From Smittium mucronatum (lineage: Eukaryota > Kickxellomycota > Harpellomycetes > Harpellales > Legeriomycetaceae): a stretch of 24,560 nucleotides of DNA. The notes under the pieces were generated by a model that was not told where the DNA came from, made no database searches, and saw only the letters and a program-made list of their open reading frames with translations. The DNA is taken from NCBI GenBank assembly GCA_001953115.1, contig LSSL01001104.1, positions 1-24,560 on the forward strand. The letters are read 5' to 3'. Both the position numbers and the translations under genes were made by a program. This document shows, one piece after another, positions 1 to 12,692 of the stretch; the first letter of the stretch is position 1, and every line of letters begins with the position of its first letter.

Positions 1-1779
1 TTTTTTTTTTTATTAATCGAATACTAAAAAGAGAGCCAAACTCCAAATCAAATTATTCGTTATATTTACAAAATACTTTTAAACTCGTCAAATACTAACC
101 AATCGCTGCTAAATGTAAAGTTTATGATTAATCTCTCAAAAATAATCGTTCTTTAAGCTATAACCTTTTATTAACTCCATTTTCGCTTTTCCAAAAACTG
201 TTTGACTAAAAAAAAAAAAAAAAGAACTCTATCAAGTCATTATATTAGTGAATTAAAACCTTTTATCTAAAATATCAATTAAAAATTTAATATCTAATCT
301 TACCCAAATCATATCATAATTCAGGCATTGACTTTCTATACATTAAAAGCTTTAGCATTATTTAATAAAAGATAATATTTTACTATTGAATATTTTAGAT
401 AAAATAAAATAATCCACAATTGAATATTGGTTTAGTATATATTTTCTACTCGTTTCGATTTTATAAACTATTTTTAATATTCATATATGTATATATATGA
501 TTGTTTATTAAGTTTAAAAATGCTTCCAAAATTTTTTTTTCAGTTACAAATATCCCTCTCAAAGTGATATAAACGAATGTATAAAATATTCAACCTATTT
601 CCAAATTAAATTCAGTAACATTATCAAAATCCAAGAAAGAAATGCCTTTAGCGCATACACACACACTAGCATTAAAAACAAAAATTACAAACATCAGTCA
701 ATTTTTGTAAAAAAAAAAAAATTCTATTTTTTGAATTTCTCAGGATTAATACATCCCGAATATTTATCATGTCAACATATAAATATAAATGTATTAATTT
801 CTAACAAAGAACTATATCTTGCTATCTTTTTGATATTGAATTTGCATTTTAATTTTATTCCTATTAAAAACAATATGTCTTAATATTAACACAATTACTT
901 ATTCTCATGAAATTCAATTGGTAACTGCCCCGTTACACAAAATTGCTAAAAAAAAACCCCCCCAATAAAGTTTAAATCGAAATCACATTAGTTTTATTTA
1001 AATCTTTGGAAATTAATTTTTATTTCCTTTTAATTATAAAATAAATAAAACCTTCCAATTTTAAACTCTTGAAATTAGTAGCAATAGTATTTTTTTTAAA
1101 AAAAAAAACCCACCATTATTGCGACTTTACATGCTGGAAAAAAAATTTGGCACCTTTTTTTTTTTTTTTCAAGATCCAAATTAATGTATATATCCAATTT
1201 ACTTTTCAGTATCAACCTTTAAAAAATACAAAATCAACAAAATCGAAATAATTTAATTGGTAATTATATTTATTTCTTCAAAAATTTACAACATTTTTAA
1301 TAGCCATAAATTTTTTTTGGAAAAGAATAGATTTAAAAAAAATATCATGTATATATTGCGATCAGATTAGGCTTATCTTTTACCTTTTTCTCCAATCAAA
1401 CTAAATACCTTGTAATTTACCCCGATTTCCACTTTTATATTTAAAGAACAAATGTCAGAAAAGTTTTTGGTCCATAGGAGTTTATCATTATTCCGTTTAA
1501 AAAAATTCAATTCTTTATATCAGAGACGGATAATTTGAAGGGAAAAAAAATATATCTAAAAAAGCCATATTCTGCGCATAAAACAAATATCGTCGACTAA
1601 AATTTACAATAAAATTTTTTTAAACTTCTTTTAAAAAAATATTAGACTTTGAAACAGTATCTACTTCATTGAAATATAATCGCCAATTTTTTTTTTTAAA
1701 TTTTTTAAACAGCTTCATATTTTACATTTCCGAATTATTAGAAGTTCGAACAGAAAGTGTTCTAGGCTATAGTAGATTT

Positions 1780-1791
1780 GGGGGGGGGGGG
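1780..1791 (+). repeat. G12 homopolymer followed by an A-rich run
   Basis: Twelve consecutive G residues sit in a background with very few G or C bases, followed within eight bases by A13 (1799-1811). A similar A9-C7 junction lies at 948-963. Such tracts can be slippage-prone. No function can be read from the sequence. Confidence 0.85.
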
Positions 1792-3730
1792 TTTAATTAA
1801 AAAAAAAAAAAGAAGGGATTTTTTATGCTAAAAGAGCGAGTGTTTAAGAAATTATATTTAATTTCGATCGATTGGATTAAAAATCAACCATTTTTGTAAC
1901 CAGTTAATTTTCAAGTTTTCATAACTCCTTCCTCCTCTATTCCAAAAAAGTATAGTGTTTTTTCGCAATACGAAAACAAAATTTTATACACTTTATATAT
2001 ATTTTTTTTTTGATTTTTAAATTAATTTTGAATCGAAAATACGTTAAAGTGCAAACTAAAAATAATATTGCTACTTTTTCAATTATTTCAAATCATACAC
2101 ATCCCTCTAATAATAATTAAACTCATTATTTGGTTATTTTTTTTTGTAAAAGTAAATATTAACGACCGAAAAAAAAAACAAAAACTAAAAATTTAATACA
2201 AGAGCTTTCCATTGATAATTAAAACAAGAATAAAATAACTCTACATTGAAATATTTTGGGCTTTATACTTTAATAAATTTTATTTATTCTACATACTGGT
2301 TATCTATCAAATTATATTTAGATTAAAACATTATTTTCGTTTGTTTAATTGGTTTTTATAAAATAATTCTTTTGCAAATTTCTCGTAAATAAAAAAAGCA
2401 TTCTAAAAATTATGACATAATGTTCTTTAATTTAGCATATTTGTATTATATTTATTAAACGATAATTATCTTATTCGAAACATTTTGTTTTCAGCAAAGA
2501 GGAGAGTAATTAACTGATTTTTTTCTTTATAAACAATTTACTACAATAATTTCTAGATTTTCTCAAAATCAATCATAAAAATGGAAAATTTTAATATATT
2601 TTCTATCCATAGTATGATTTTATAATTTTATTAGATATTAGGTTTTTGAATATTTATAAATCACGATACTGGAAAATTTTATTCTTCATTCTTTTTTAAA
2701 TTAAAAAAACCAGTTTAGCCTGATTTAAAGTCTTTTTTCAAAAAAATTAAAAGTTATTCTTTTCTAATACTACAACAAAAATTAAAATCAAAAAAAATAA
2801 TATGAGATCAATAAAATTTATCTGATTAAATATGATAAAAATTTATTATAAATTGGAAGGCGTGTGCATAAAATTAAAGGTATTATATTGAATAGTATCT
2901 ATTCCCAAAAAAAATATTTATATAAATAAAAAAAAACATAAAAATTAATAATCTAACTTTTTATGTGCCCCAATTATATATAATATTAAATATGATTTGC
3001 ATTTTTTAACAAATATTAATAAAATATTAAAAGAAAAAAGTTTATAAATTTTAATCAATTCAATTTCTTTGATGAAAAATATCTCGCCATACGAATTAAA
3101 AATTATAATTTCAATATAAATTTATTTATTTATTTTTATTTGTAAATGCATGATGAGTAAAGAGATTTTCTCCCTACCGTTACATTTTTTTTTACAAAAA
3201 TTTATGTTTAATTGTATAATTTTAAATAATAACTCTTAAAAAACACAATTTTCAGTTTATGATGCTGTTTTCTTTGCAGATAAAATGATTTTATGCATAT
3301 AAAAAAAAATTATATCAAAGAATAATAAATTATTTTCATAAATAGAAACTTTTTCAATCATCCCCAAAATAAAAGCATTTTAACCATTACCTAATTTCCC
3401 CTAAATCATTGCATTTATCCTTAATTTTTTTTCAAAATCACAAATACCCAAAAAAAATTCTCTTAGAAATTTAAAAAAATATATAAATGTTTAATACGTC
3501 TTTATAATATATTATTTTTTATAGTAAACAACCTTTAAGTACTAAATATACTTCAAAATAAAAATTTATTTTTGAATTTTGGGAGCTTAATTAGTATTAA
3601 GGGTAATATTTTTAATAGTTTATACCCTATTTTAAATGTTTAAGTTCTTGTTTTTAACTATTTATATATCAATTATGATGTATAGTAAAAAATATATATA
3701 CCAATAATAATGAAGCAATAAATGATACTG

Positions 3731-3750
3731 GATAATAGATAATAGATAAT
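3731..3750 (+). repeat. Short tandem repeat (gataata)n
   Basis: About three copies of a 7-base unit, GATAATA, followed by degenerate ACTAGAT units up to about 3770. It is a minor microsatellite-like tract inside the AT desert. Confidence 0.7.
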
Positions 3751-3889
3751 ATATACTAGATACTAGATAAATCAATGCTCTTATTTACAGAAGATTAATT
3801 TTATCTGTTAATGAAAAGACAAATAAAAGCAATATTAAGATAAATTAAAGTTTATAATAAGTGATATTCTATTATTTAATATTAAATGA

Positions 3890-4258
3890 GTCCTATTTTT
3901 ATCCAAAAATTTTAACATGTTTCACAAGAGTCCTGTGTTTGAAATGGAAAAACAGCTTAGGTTTTCTGATGATAATTCTAAATTTTTATATGATCTGATC
4001 AAAGACCAGCCAAAAAAGAACCAAATTAATTTTAAACATGTCATTGTTAAAATTAAAAATAATATTGATATTTTATAAAAGTGTGGGATATTATGGATAT
4101 TATATAATAAAAGTGTTCTGGTTTATATCAATAACGCCCAGATTTTAATGAGATCACCGTTTGATCTAAAAATAAACTTTTTTTTAAAAATATCATCCAA
4201 AAATATTGCAAAAAGCATTTTTTTTCTCAATATAAATATAATTTACTCATGGGTGTGA
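3890..4258 (+). pseudogene. Decayed open frame, unknown product
   Basis: One frame runs for about 120 codons with a single internal stop (TAA, 4076-4078), where an AT-rich random sequence would give about ten. The first part has an ATG at 3917 and a 53-residue frame with a mixed, protein-like composition (charged N-terminal half with Phe, Asp, Glu, Gln and Pro). The second part continues in the same frame through to a TGA at 4256-4258. Base composition is slightly richer in G and C than the flanks. I do not recognise the product. It may be an old gene or transposon fragment with one nonsense mutation, or a chance frame. Downstream at 4320-4700 there are further short protein-like fragments in changing frames, too broken to annotate. 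Confidence 0.25.
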
Positions 4259-4966
4259 TTTAATATTTTTTACCCAAAAAAATTAATGACTGGTAAAATG
4301 ATTTTTTAAAAAAAACAATAAATTTTCAAATGAAATACCAAATGAGAATTTTTAAACAAAAAAGGCGTGTAAAGATTGCTAATAGGGCTAAAGAAAAAAA
4401 ATACTCGAAGTAAATTTTTTAAATACATGAATAGAATGAATTAATAAATTAGATATCCAGATATATATTTGTGGAGGCTAAAAATCGAGTTTTTTGAAAA
4501 ATTAAAAGACCACTATTCACTATAGTAGAATTTTCAAGAAGTTTGCGAGTCATGAGACCTTTGATTTGAAAATTCTAACTTAAGAGAGTATTTTATAAAT
4601 ATTAACATAATAAAAAAATCTGGAAATTATCATCTATACTGAAAATTTTGTATCAAAAATGAGGCTATCCTTTATACTAATGGTGAAATTAGTTTATTTA
4701 AAATAAAGAAAAATTTACTATCAGCGGAAATATCTGTAATAAAATAAAAAAAAATACACATTAAGAGAAGATTATAACAGGAAATTGCACACAAAATAAA
4801 ATAATTCAACCGAATAAGTTTAAAAAAAAAATCTAAAATAAAAAGTTATACTATATTTTATGCGTACAATTTTGTTATTCAGCTATTCAAAATGAGATTA
4901 AAGCTATTATAATCTCTGAATAATTTATATCTCATATTTCTTAAGCTATTAATGTAAATTCAGTAC

Positions 4967-4991
4967 CCAACTTTATGTTGGTTAAAGTTGG
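4967..4991. repeat. Perfect 9-bp hairpin
   Basis: Arms CCAACTTTA (4967-4975) and TAAAGTTGG (4983-4991) are exact reverse complements around a 7-base loop. The flanking 30 bases are slightly GC-richer than the desert. It could be a footprint of a small inverted-repeat element; no gene lies next to it. Confidence 0.55.
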
Positions 4992-7900
4992 ATATTTAGT
5001 AATAATAGCCGGAGCTACAGATTTTAACCAGATTTTTTTCCGGTTGAAATATAATAGTCAGCAAATAAAATAAAAAAGACTACAACTGATTATTAAAAAC
5101 CCATTTTAATAAAGTCTAATAATTAGAGTCTCTATTTAATTTTTTATATCTTAGTTGCTGATACTATTCTATAAATAAATAAAATCTTGATTAATTATAA
5201 AAGAACAATTAAAAGTGTCAATTTTTGATTCCACAACATGAAAAAAATACGAATTATATCACTGGAAAAAATAATAAATTTTATTAATATATCATTGAAT
5301 ATATATTTACGATAATCTTTGCGATAAAATAAATTTATTTGATCTCTACGTCAAAAAATTTATTTATAAATGTAAATTTTTGGTAATTACCTGAAAATGT
5401 CGGGAAAATAGATAAAAATCACTCCAAAAAGAACAGAAATTGTTTTTAATATTTATTTTTTGTTCTTTTACTAATGTCTCTCTGGAAATTTTTAATATTA
5501 CAGCAAAAGAAGTATTTTAGAGGCATTTCTTATAAGTTTCCATAAAATTATTTGAGATCTCAAATAAAAATTGTGGCTGTTTACTTAAGCTTTTACTCGG
5601 CTTATTTATACAAAATAGCATAAAGTTAAATCAAAAATAACTTTCTGAGCCCCTCTCCCTCTAAGATCATATTTTTTGACTAATTTTTTTTAGAATAATA
5701 CTTATTTAATTTTAGAAATTATTTTGAACGAAGCTGAAATATTTATTATACTAAATACTATGGGCGCATCAGAATCTGAAAAAATGATTATATGATAGTT
5801 TTTTTTTTTTTGAAAAAATAAACTTTCGTATACTCCAAATGTTTTGTAATGAATCAAGAGGATGTTTACTGTTTATTTAAACAGTAACTAAAAAAAATAA
5901 ATTAGAATCAACATAAAATTTTTTATTAGAAACAGGTAATAAAAATATAATAAAAATAACCATTATATCAAATAGGAAAGAATAGAAAGGCCTAGGATAG
6001 ATAAAGAAAAAATATCGATTTGAATTTCAAGAATTTTGGATTTTACAACTTTAATTACCTGACCATTTACTTAACATATCACCGAAACATTATTATATTA
6101 ATAGTCAAAAACAAAAAAATTGGATAAATACTATTATTCGTTTGAATACTATCTTAATAATGGTAATTACCGTCTAATATTTGAATATTATAAATAAATT
6201 ACCTTTATAAAAAAAATATTCTTAATGAAATTTGAAGAGATTTATTAAAGTTTTTAGCATAAATTTCAAAGATATTGAATAAAAACACCTTAAATTTATA
6301 ATTTCTAAATATAGCTCAGGAATTGAAGTTAATCAATCAAATTAATTTTAAGAAATTCATTAAAATTTAACTTTATGAAAAGTTTAAATCTTCAAAAAAT
6401 AACTAATATTTTTTGGGAATTGGGAAATGTAGTGTTATGAATTTATTTCATATATCATTCCCTTTTTTCGATTTTCTCTAAAGTATTACAACTAAAAACA
6501 AAGGTTAAAAAAATTAGTAAGTTGCGCCAATTTTAATTTATTTATCCTGTAAATATGTTCATAAATACAGGAAATTATTGTATCTAACTTTATAAAAGGG
6601 TTAAAATAAACCCAATTTACTCTTATTTTAAATGAAACTTGTTTAAATTTGACTAAAATTTCGATACTTTTATAGTATTTTTTTTCTTTTTAAAATACGA
6701 GAAACTTTAAAATATGTAATTTCGTGGCTTTATAATGGAATTTAAAGTACTTTTTGATCCTAGTTAATCAAAAGTAATAATATTTTCACTAAAATTTTTA
6801 TGAAACAGCGGAATTTTTATAAGATCTAATTAGTTTTTTATATTTATATTCAAAAAATAAGTGGGAAATTTCCAAGCAATTTGAACTATAAAATAACGTT
6901 TCTTAATAATTTTTAGAATTTTTTTGTTTATATTGGGATAAAAAATATATATGGAATATTTCAATTAAATTAGGGGTTTTTTTAATATTAAATATTTTTT
7001 TGGAAGCAATTTAATTTATATAAAAGTGGCTGGTTTTTTAATCGGTTTTAGGCTTGTAATACATTAAAGTGAATATTACCTATTCTAAACATGGAAATTG
7101 GGTTATAATTTCGGAAAATAAAAATTTATTGAAATGAAAAATGTTAATAAGATTATTTTTCTCGCATACATCTCGAAAAAAAAAATCACTAAAAAAATAG
7201 AAATTTATTTGTTTTTTCTATAGAAGATTATTCCTTTTCAAATAAATTCTATAAAAATTTACTAATAATCAGTTCGAAGCTAATAGAATATAATTTATCA
7301 TCAATATGAGCTCAATATAAGTTTCAGTTAAAGATGTGTAAAATTGAAGTTGGTTTTTTAGTAAGTTAAAAAAAGAAGATACTTTTAACCGGATTATCAT
7401 GTTTATCTCTGTTGAAGATAAAGCTCTCTTATTGTAAAAAATATTATTTTCACTGAAAATGTAATGAAATATTGGTGAAAAGACATATTCAGGATATTTT
7501 TGCTAAGAAATTTGGAAAAAAAACAGTTTAATATTTTTTTTAACTAGAAAAGACTTTTAAAAAAAATGAATAAAAAGCTTAAATAGAAAAGGTTCAGAGT
7601 TTAAAATATTTTTGAAAAATAAAGGATATGATATATTTTTTGAATTTAAGTTTTTTTCAAGATGACTTACTTTGAAATCGAGGTTTGGATATTCAAATTC
7701 CAATACTATTGATGCATTTTTTCTCCTTTATATTTCTTGTTAAATTTATAAAATTATGTAAGTATAAAAAGCAATAATTATTACTCAAGTATATTTATTT
7801 AAATAATTAACAAAATTTTAATTCAATTAAACGCAAAATATTTGCATTTTTTTATAGTGTTAAAACAAATTCAAATTCACGTACAAAAGTCCAAAAAAAT

Positions 7901-9612
7901 AACAAAAGATTATTTTATGTTAATAAAACCCTTTATGGTATGTATTAAACTACTTATAAGTTGGTAAAGTTTCAACCAGCGAAAATTTAGAATTATTTGT
8001 TATAATTTTTAAAATTAAATTTGAATATAAGTATACTTCCAAGATTTTGGAGTTTCTTGCACTTAAGAAAGTTATACAGAGAGGTTCTTTCATATCGATA
8101 TAACTTCTCCAATATAAAAATTCTTATCTTTGAATGAGTATTTATTTATGTATATACTCAGATAAAAAAAAAACTAGGAAAATTTTTCTCCATTCTGCAA
8201 AATAATAGAGACTATTCAATTCAAAAGATATAGAAAATATACTCAGCAGAAGAACATAAAGAAAAAAAATAGAATCACAAAAAGTTTTACCTGAAAACCT
8301 CAAATTCCATAAGAAAAGAACGAAAATCTTTATAAAATGTTGCTGTGTGTGGCATTATTCCAAAAATTTCAAATATGAAATTTTAATAAATCTTTATATT
8401 TTAAACATTTTATGAAAACATAATAAAAAAATACAGCTCGAATACTTAACTGGTAAAAATTTATATTTTATTTACCAAAATTTCAAAGTGGATCCAATAA
8501 AAACTTGAAACGAAGATGTTTCTATTACAAAAAGCAAAATTTTCTATATCTAACATCACTATAGCAAGAAATTTGAATATGTATTTTCCAATAAAAATAT
8601 ATTAAGAATAGGAAAAAATAATTTTTTTCAGCTTTAAATTTTATTAGCTTTAATTCGTTGATTCAAACTCTGAAAAATAAATAAATAAATTAAACTGAAA
8701 ATTTTAATTGAGGAAGTGCCTTATTTATAGACTTTTTTTTCATAGATGAAATTTAGGATTAAATGGATAAATTATGCTAAATATGCATATTTCGGAGAGA
8801 TTTCGTTCCTGTTTTTCCAGAAATTAAAAAGATTTGTTTCTGTGTAAATCCCATATTAGACAGTGGATATTATTTTCAAACGTAACACCTTTATTTTTAC
8901 AAAAAAGCTGATTGAAAATTATGAAGTACAGAACTTCCAAAAAGTTTAGCCTATGAATGTAGTAAATCAACTTTATATGATCAGCGATGAAAAAAAAGGT
9001 TTAAAAAATTACCTAAGGTATTTTAATACCTATTATAAAGTTTATCTTGCCTATTTAAATCCCATTAAAACCATATTAATTTTATAATAATTGAGAAAAT
9101 AATTTTTTTTTCAAAATTAGGGTACCATAATTTTAAGAATATTCACATTTAATCGTCCCCTATTCCAATACTATGTTAAGATCTTATTTACAAAGACTCT
9201 TTTTTCCTAATCTATTTATCATAAAATTAAAACAATCATGATATTGAAATTTTAATTAGGTGGACTTAATGAGCGAATTTTTTTTTAAATATTTTGTGAT
9301 GCAAGCTAATAAATTGTTAAAGTGATAGCAAAAAAAAAAAGGCTTATTGGATAATTGAGTTTTTTTAAAAAGATAACGAATAAATAGAATAAATTACGTA
9401 AAATAAGGTGATGAGTAAAACAATTTTATTTTGGGAGTTTTTAAAAATATCTCAAATGAAAAATATCAGAAATGATGCTCTAAGTTTCTCTAATTTTTTT
9501 TATTGAATATAAATAGTATAAAATATGGGCTTAATATAAAACGATGTAATAAATATATTAAGACAAAGAAGTTATTACAAATAAAGATTTTATTCTATAA
9601 ATTAAAAACTAA

Positions 9613-9636
9613 AAATAAATAAATAAATAAATAAAT
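9613..9636 (+). repeat. (AAAT)6 microsatellite
   Basis: Six uninterrupted AAAT units. A shorter (AAAT)4 tract lies at 8675-8690. Confidence 0.9.
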
Positions 9637-10681
9637 TTTATCTCCAAATCAAAAAGAAATTTGTGAAATCATACGCTATGAAAAAATTAGATTAATTTAA
9701 GTGAAAATTTTTTGGAGTGATATTAAATTAATGTATTGCTCGAAATGGATCACTTCCATTATTTTGGGTTATTTTTTTTTGGTTTAAAAAGTAAAAAATA
9801 AAAATACAGTATACCAGTCTTTCTGTTTAAAACTTGTCGTAAATTACACTCAGCGACCATTCAAAGCTTCTGACTAATATTTTTTTATAACTTGAGATAT
9901 TACCCAAGGTATTTTTTTACTCAAGCACATTTTTTTGTAAACAGTCAAAGTGTTTTGAATATAATTTATAGATTGATATTACTTAAAAAGTTAAAGTAAT
10001 AGAGAAAAAAAGAGATAAAAAAATGAATTGTTAGAAAACGATTTTTTATAAAGCTAGTTTAAAAATAATTTCAGCATAATAATTGTAATTATATGCGGTA
10101 AAAAATAAAACTTGTAATTTTTTTTTTTTAATATTAATTTTATATACAACCTGATGTTTTTAAACCAATTATACTTTTTGAAAAGTACTTGATGTTTTTT
10201 TATTTCAATATGAGGTTTAGCTCTGACTTTAGTTTGATTTTTTTTATTTGTTAAAAAAGATACTATACATTTATTTACAATTGTTTTATTTTTGTAAATA
10301 ATGCATTTTTTACTATGGAAAAATATTATTTGATAAATCGAAAAATGCAAAAATTACTTCTTTGAAAGATTTGATTCAGAACTATAGAAATATAAACAAA
10401 GGAAAAAATGCCAAGAACTTTTTTATTATAAAAAATGTATATAATGCTCTACGATATTTAAAAAATCAAATATAAAAAATATATTTAATGTAGACATTTT
10501 AGTCTATTGAAAAAAATTTAGAATTAAGGGTTTCAATAAAATAAAACAAATAAGTTTGTAATTTTTGGTAAAAAATATTATAGAATTTTCAAAGAAATTT
10601 GCATGATTTTCAAAATTTAGGCTCATTTTTATTATTAATAAAATGAGGTTCAAAAAAAGATGTGTATTAATGAATGATTAA

Positions 10682-10876
10682 TGGATATATTTACACTGTA
10701 ATAAAAATCCCAAGATTTGTAATACTTTTGCATTGAAAAATAAAGTTAAGGGCAAACAACTAGTATGTTTATGGATACGACGGCATGTTAATTTGTGGCT
10801 ATAATGTGTTAACAATAAAGTAGATCCAAAAATAATAAATTTTCTTAAATACTTTCTTGCTTGGGGGTTGATTTGA
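10682..10876. pseudogene. GC-elevated coding-like island, strand uncertain
   Basis: This island is about one third GC in a desert of about 15-20%. On the plus strand one frame is open for 40 codons (10682-10801), meets one TAA (10802-10804), and continues 23 codons to a TGA at 10874-10876; the translation is rich in Trp, Cys, Val and Arg rather than the Lys/Asn/Ile mix of random AT sequence. On the minus strand an 80-codon frame with an ATG (10920 down to 10678) is also open. Only one can be real, and I cannot decide which. No family is recognised, and the region 10877-11600 holds nothing further that I can support. Confidence 0.2.
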
Positions 10877-11600
10877 AAGCAGTGACCACCATTTAGATAC
10901 AATCTAATATATATTTTCAAAAATTTAAAAACATTAGTAAAAAGAGATTATATTTTTTTCAATATATTTAGAGTAGCATGTACTTTTAAAAATAATAAGT
11001 AAGGGTGTAGGTTCTAATTGTGATTGTATAAAAAACTGGGTTTAAAAACACGATTCCAAAAAGTGTATGCTTCTAAATATATATTTAAACTGAAAATAAA
11101 TATGAACTAAAACCAGTTTAATTGAAAATTGGACATGTATAATAATAAAAAAAACAATTTCATTGAAATTTGCAGTTTTTGAGAATTTTTTTTTCAGTGT
11201 TGATATATTCTGATCGATTGAACCTATTTCGGTTTTCAGAGAGATGAGAAAGTTAATGATTGAATAAACCCGTCGATATGACAATTTACGAGGTATAACA
11301 ACTAAATGACAAAGCACTCTATTTATTTTTTCCAAAAAAAGCCATGTAAAACACAAGTTCTCAATGTATACAACCACATTAAATAATGAAATGAATAATA
11401 ATAAGAATAACTAGATATATAAATTTCTAATTTAAAATAAAGATAATGTAAATCTATTTTAGTAGAGTCATTTCCATCTAAATACATATATATTAAAGAA
11501 ACAACTAATATAATGAAATTTAAAAAAAGATAAGTTAGCTCCTTTTTAATTTAAATGCTATAAGATAATGGGAAAATATTGTATAAAAGATTTGCATTGA

Positions 11601-12146
11601 GAAAATGTAATGCATTTGTTAAATAAAAAAAAACACAAGAAATTATTTTATTATGGATCAACTAAATTCAAATATTGGCAACAACTAATCTTTTGTATAA
11701 TTGAACAAATAGATATAGATCGGAGTTTATCCAAAAAAATACCATAATATAAAGACCTTAGTTATTATTGAGCCAATTTGTAGAAGGAAGCAGAAATATT
11801 GGGGGGAGGATTTACATATTCCAAATCAAATCAAAATTTCTCTTAAAAAGGAAATAATCGGAGCAATTTCTGTCTCGAATGAAAATCGGGAAGAAAAAAT
11901 ACAAAGCAGATTAATTTGGGAAACAGAAAACCAAAAGCTAATTTTTTTTTGTTTGAGAGCATTATACTTTTCTCTATGCAGAAAGATATTCTGAGTTCTA
12001 ATTATATAGTTTATAAAATATCGATTTTTGGCAATGAAGATTTTTTTTTTCCCACAATTAATAATTGTATACAAGCTCATGCTGACTCCAACATAGAGTT
12101 GCCGTTAATTGTATGTAGATTTTATTTTCGATTTTTTTGTGTCTAA
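11601..12146 (+). pseudogene. Frameshifted protein-coding remnant, unknown product
   Basis: Three overlapping plus-strand frames form one relay. The first is open from 11601, with an ATG at 11610, to a TAA at 11745-11747. The second is open for 91 codons from 11719 to a TGA at 11992-11994. The third runs from at least 11916 to a stop at 12144-12146 and is in the same frame as the first. The switches fall where the frames overlap, at an A7 run (11733-11739) and a T9 run (11942-11950), so one indel in each run would restore a single frame of about 180 codons. The translations have a protein-like mix with several Trp, Glu, Asp and Gly. No signal peptide or known motif is visible. It is either a decaying gene or an intact gene with homopolymer sequencing errors. 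Confidence 0.35.
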
Positions 12147-12228
12147 AAAAGAACAAATCCATAAACAGGATACGAGTGACCAAACATTAGCAACCTTTTT
12201 TTACGCCTTTTAGCACCATATCATCACC

Positions 12229-12692
12229 CTATTCACAAGACAAAATGTTTGCAGGTGGAGAGGCAGAAAGTGCCTGAAACAATGGGTTGGTGGGATTCAA
12301 AATCAAAGCTGTAGAGGTCATCATTTTTTTCTCTTCACATACACAAAGCATGGTTGGATGATCAGAATAATTGGATTCTGTTTGTGCTATAAAAAAATCT
12401 ACTAATCTCCATATAATTTATAAAGCTTAGATATTTCCATAAATCAATTATGAGCCAAATCTGTAGCTGACTTTTCTTGTGAGTATTTATCTTTATTGTC
12501 TCTATTATGAGAAAAAGCAGAATGTACATTATTGGCTGAATAATAAAAGTCAGTCTATGGCATGCTTTGGTTTGCCAAAGTAAAGATAGGTATTAATTGG
12601 CTAGCCAATACGTACTTTTAGGCAAATAAAAAGAGTAATAAGGAGTCTAGGCGTAATTTGTTTTTGGCAAATTACATTATCAGTAGGCTCAG
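12229..12692 (-). other. Possible minus-strand exons of an unassigned gene
   Basis: The island 12180-12800 is clearly GC-richer than the desert. Read on the minus strand it holds three short open stretches with protein-like composition, each directly behind a T-rich AG that could be a splice acceptor. They are 12692 down to about 12616, ending near a GTACGT donor-like site at 12615-12610; 12535 down to 12444, ending in TGA; and 12386 down to 12229, ending in TAG. I could not join all three with consistent phase, and no product is recognised. Plus-strand frames of 20-25 codons also cross 12190-12320. The stretch could be a divergently transcribed gene sharing the upstream region of EMC4, or a decayed one. 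Confidence 0.2.

Larger units (their letters stand above)
1..3889. other. AT-rich gene desert
   Basis: I see no supportable gene here. The stretch is dominated by A and T runs of up to about 13 bases, roughly 15-22% GC by eye, with stops in every frame at short intervals. One 60-codon open frame near 1069-1251 is mostly Lys, Asn, Phe and Ile and looks like chance. CpG steps are still present (several in the first 200 bases), so complete CpG loss is not the cause of the AT bias. Confidence 0.6.
4259..10681. other. AT-rich gene desert
   Basis: No gene can be supported. The stretch is roughly 15-23% GC and full of homopolymers, with one hairpin (4967-4991), a GGTAATTACC palindrome twice (5382-5391, 6162-6171) and AAAT microsatellites (8675-8690, 9613-9636). 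Between about 8000 and 8640 some frames have fewer stops than expected and mildly protein-like translations, but not enough to call a gene. Confidence 0.55.

Noticed and set aside
5382..6171. Palindrome GGTAATTACC occurring at 5382-5391 and 6162-6171
   Set aside because: Two copies of a 10-mer without a neighbouring gene or larger shared flank; recorded but too weak for a functional claim.
8161..8640. Plus-strand frame with about seven stops in 160 codons and some protein-like stretches
   Set aside because: Fewer stops than expected, but with six frames over 11 kb examined this can arise by chance; no continuous frame over 40 codons.
11826..12080. 84-codon minus-strand frame
   Set aside because: It lies antisense to the frame-relay remnant at 11601-12146, and its translation is dominated by Ile, Phe, Ser and Lys.
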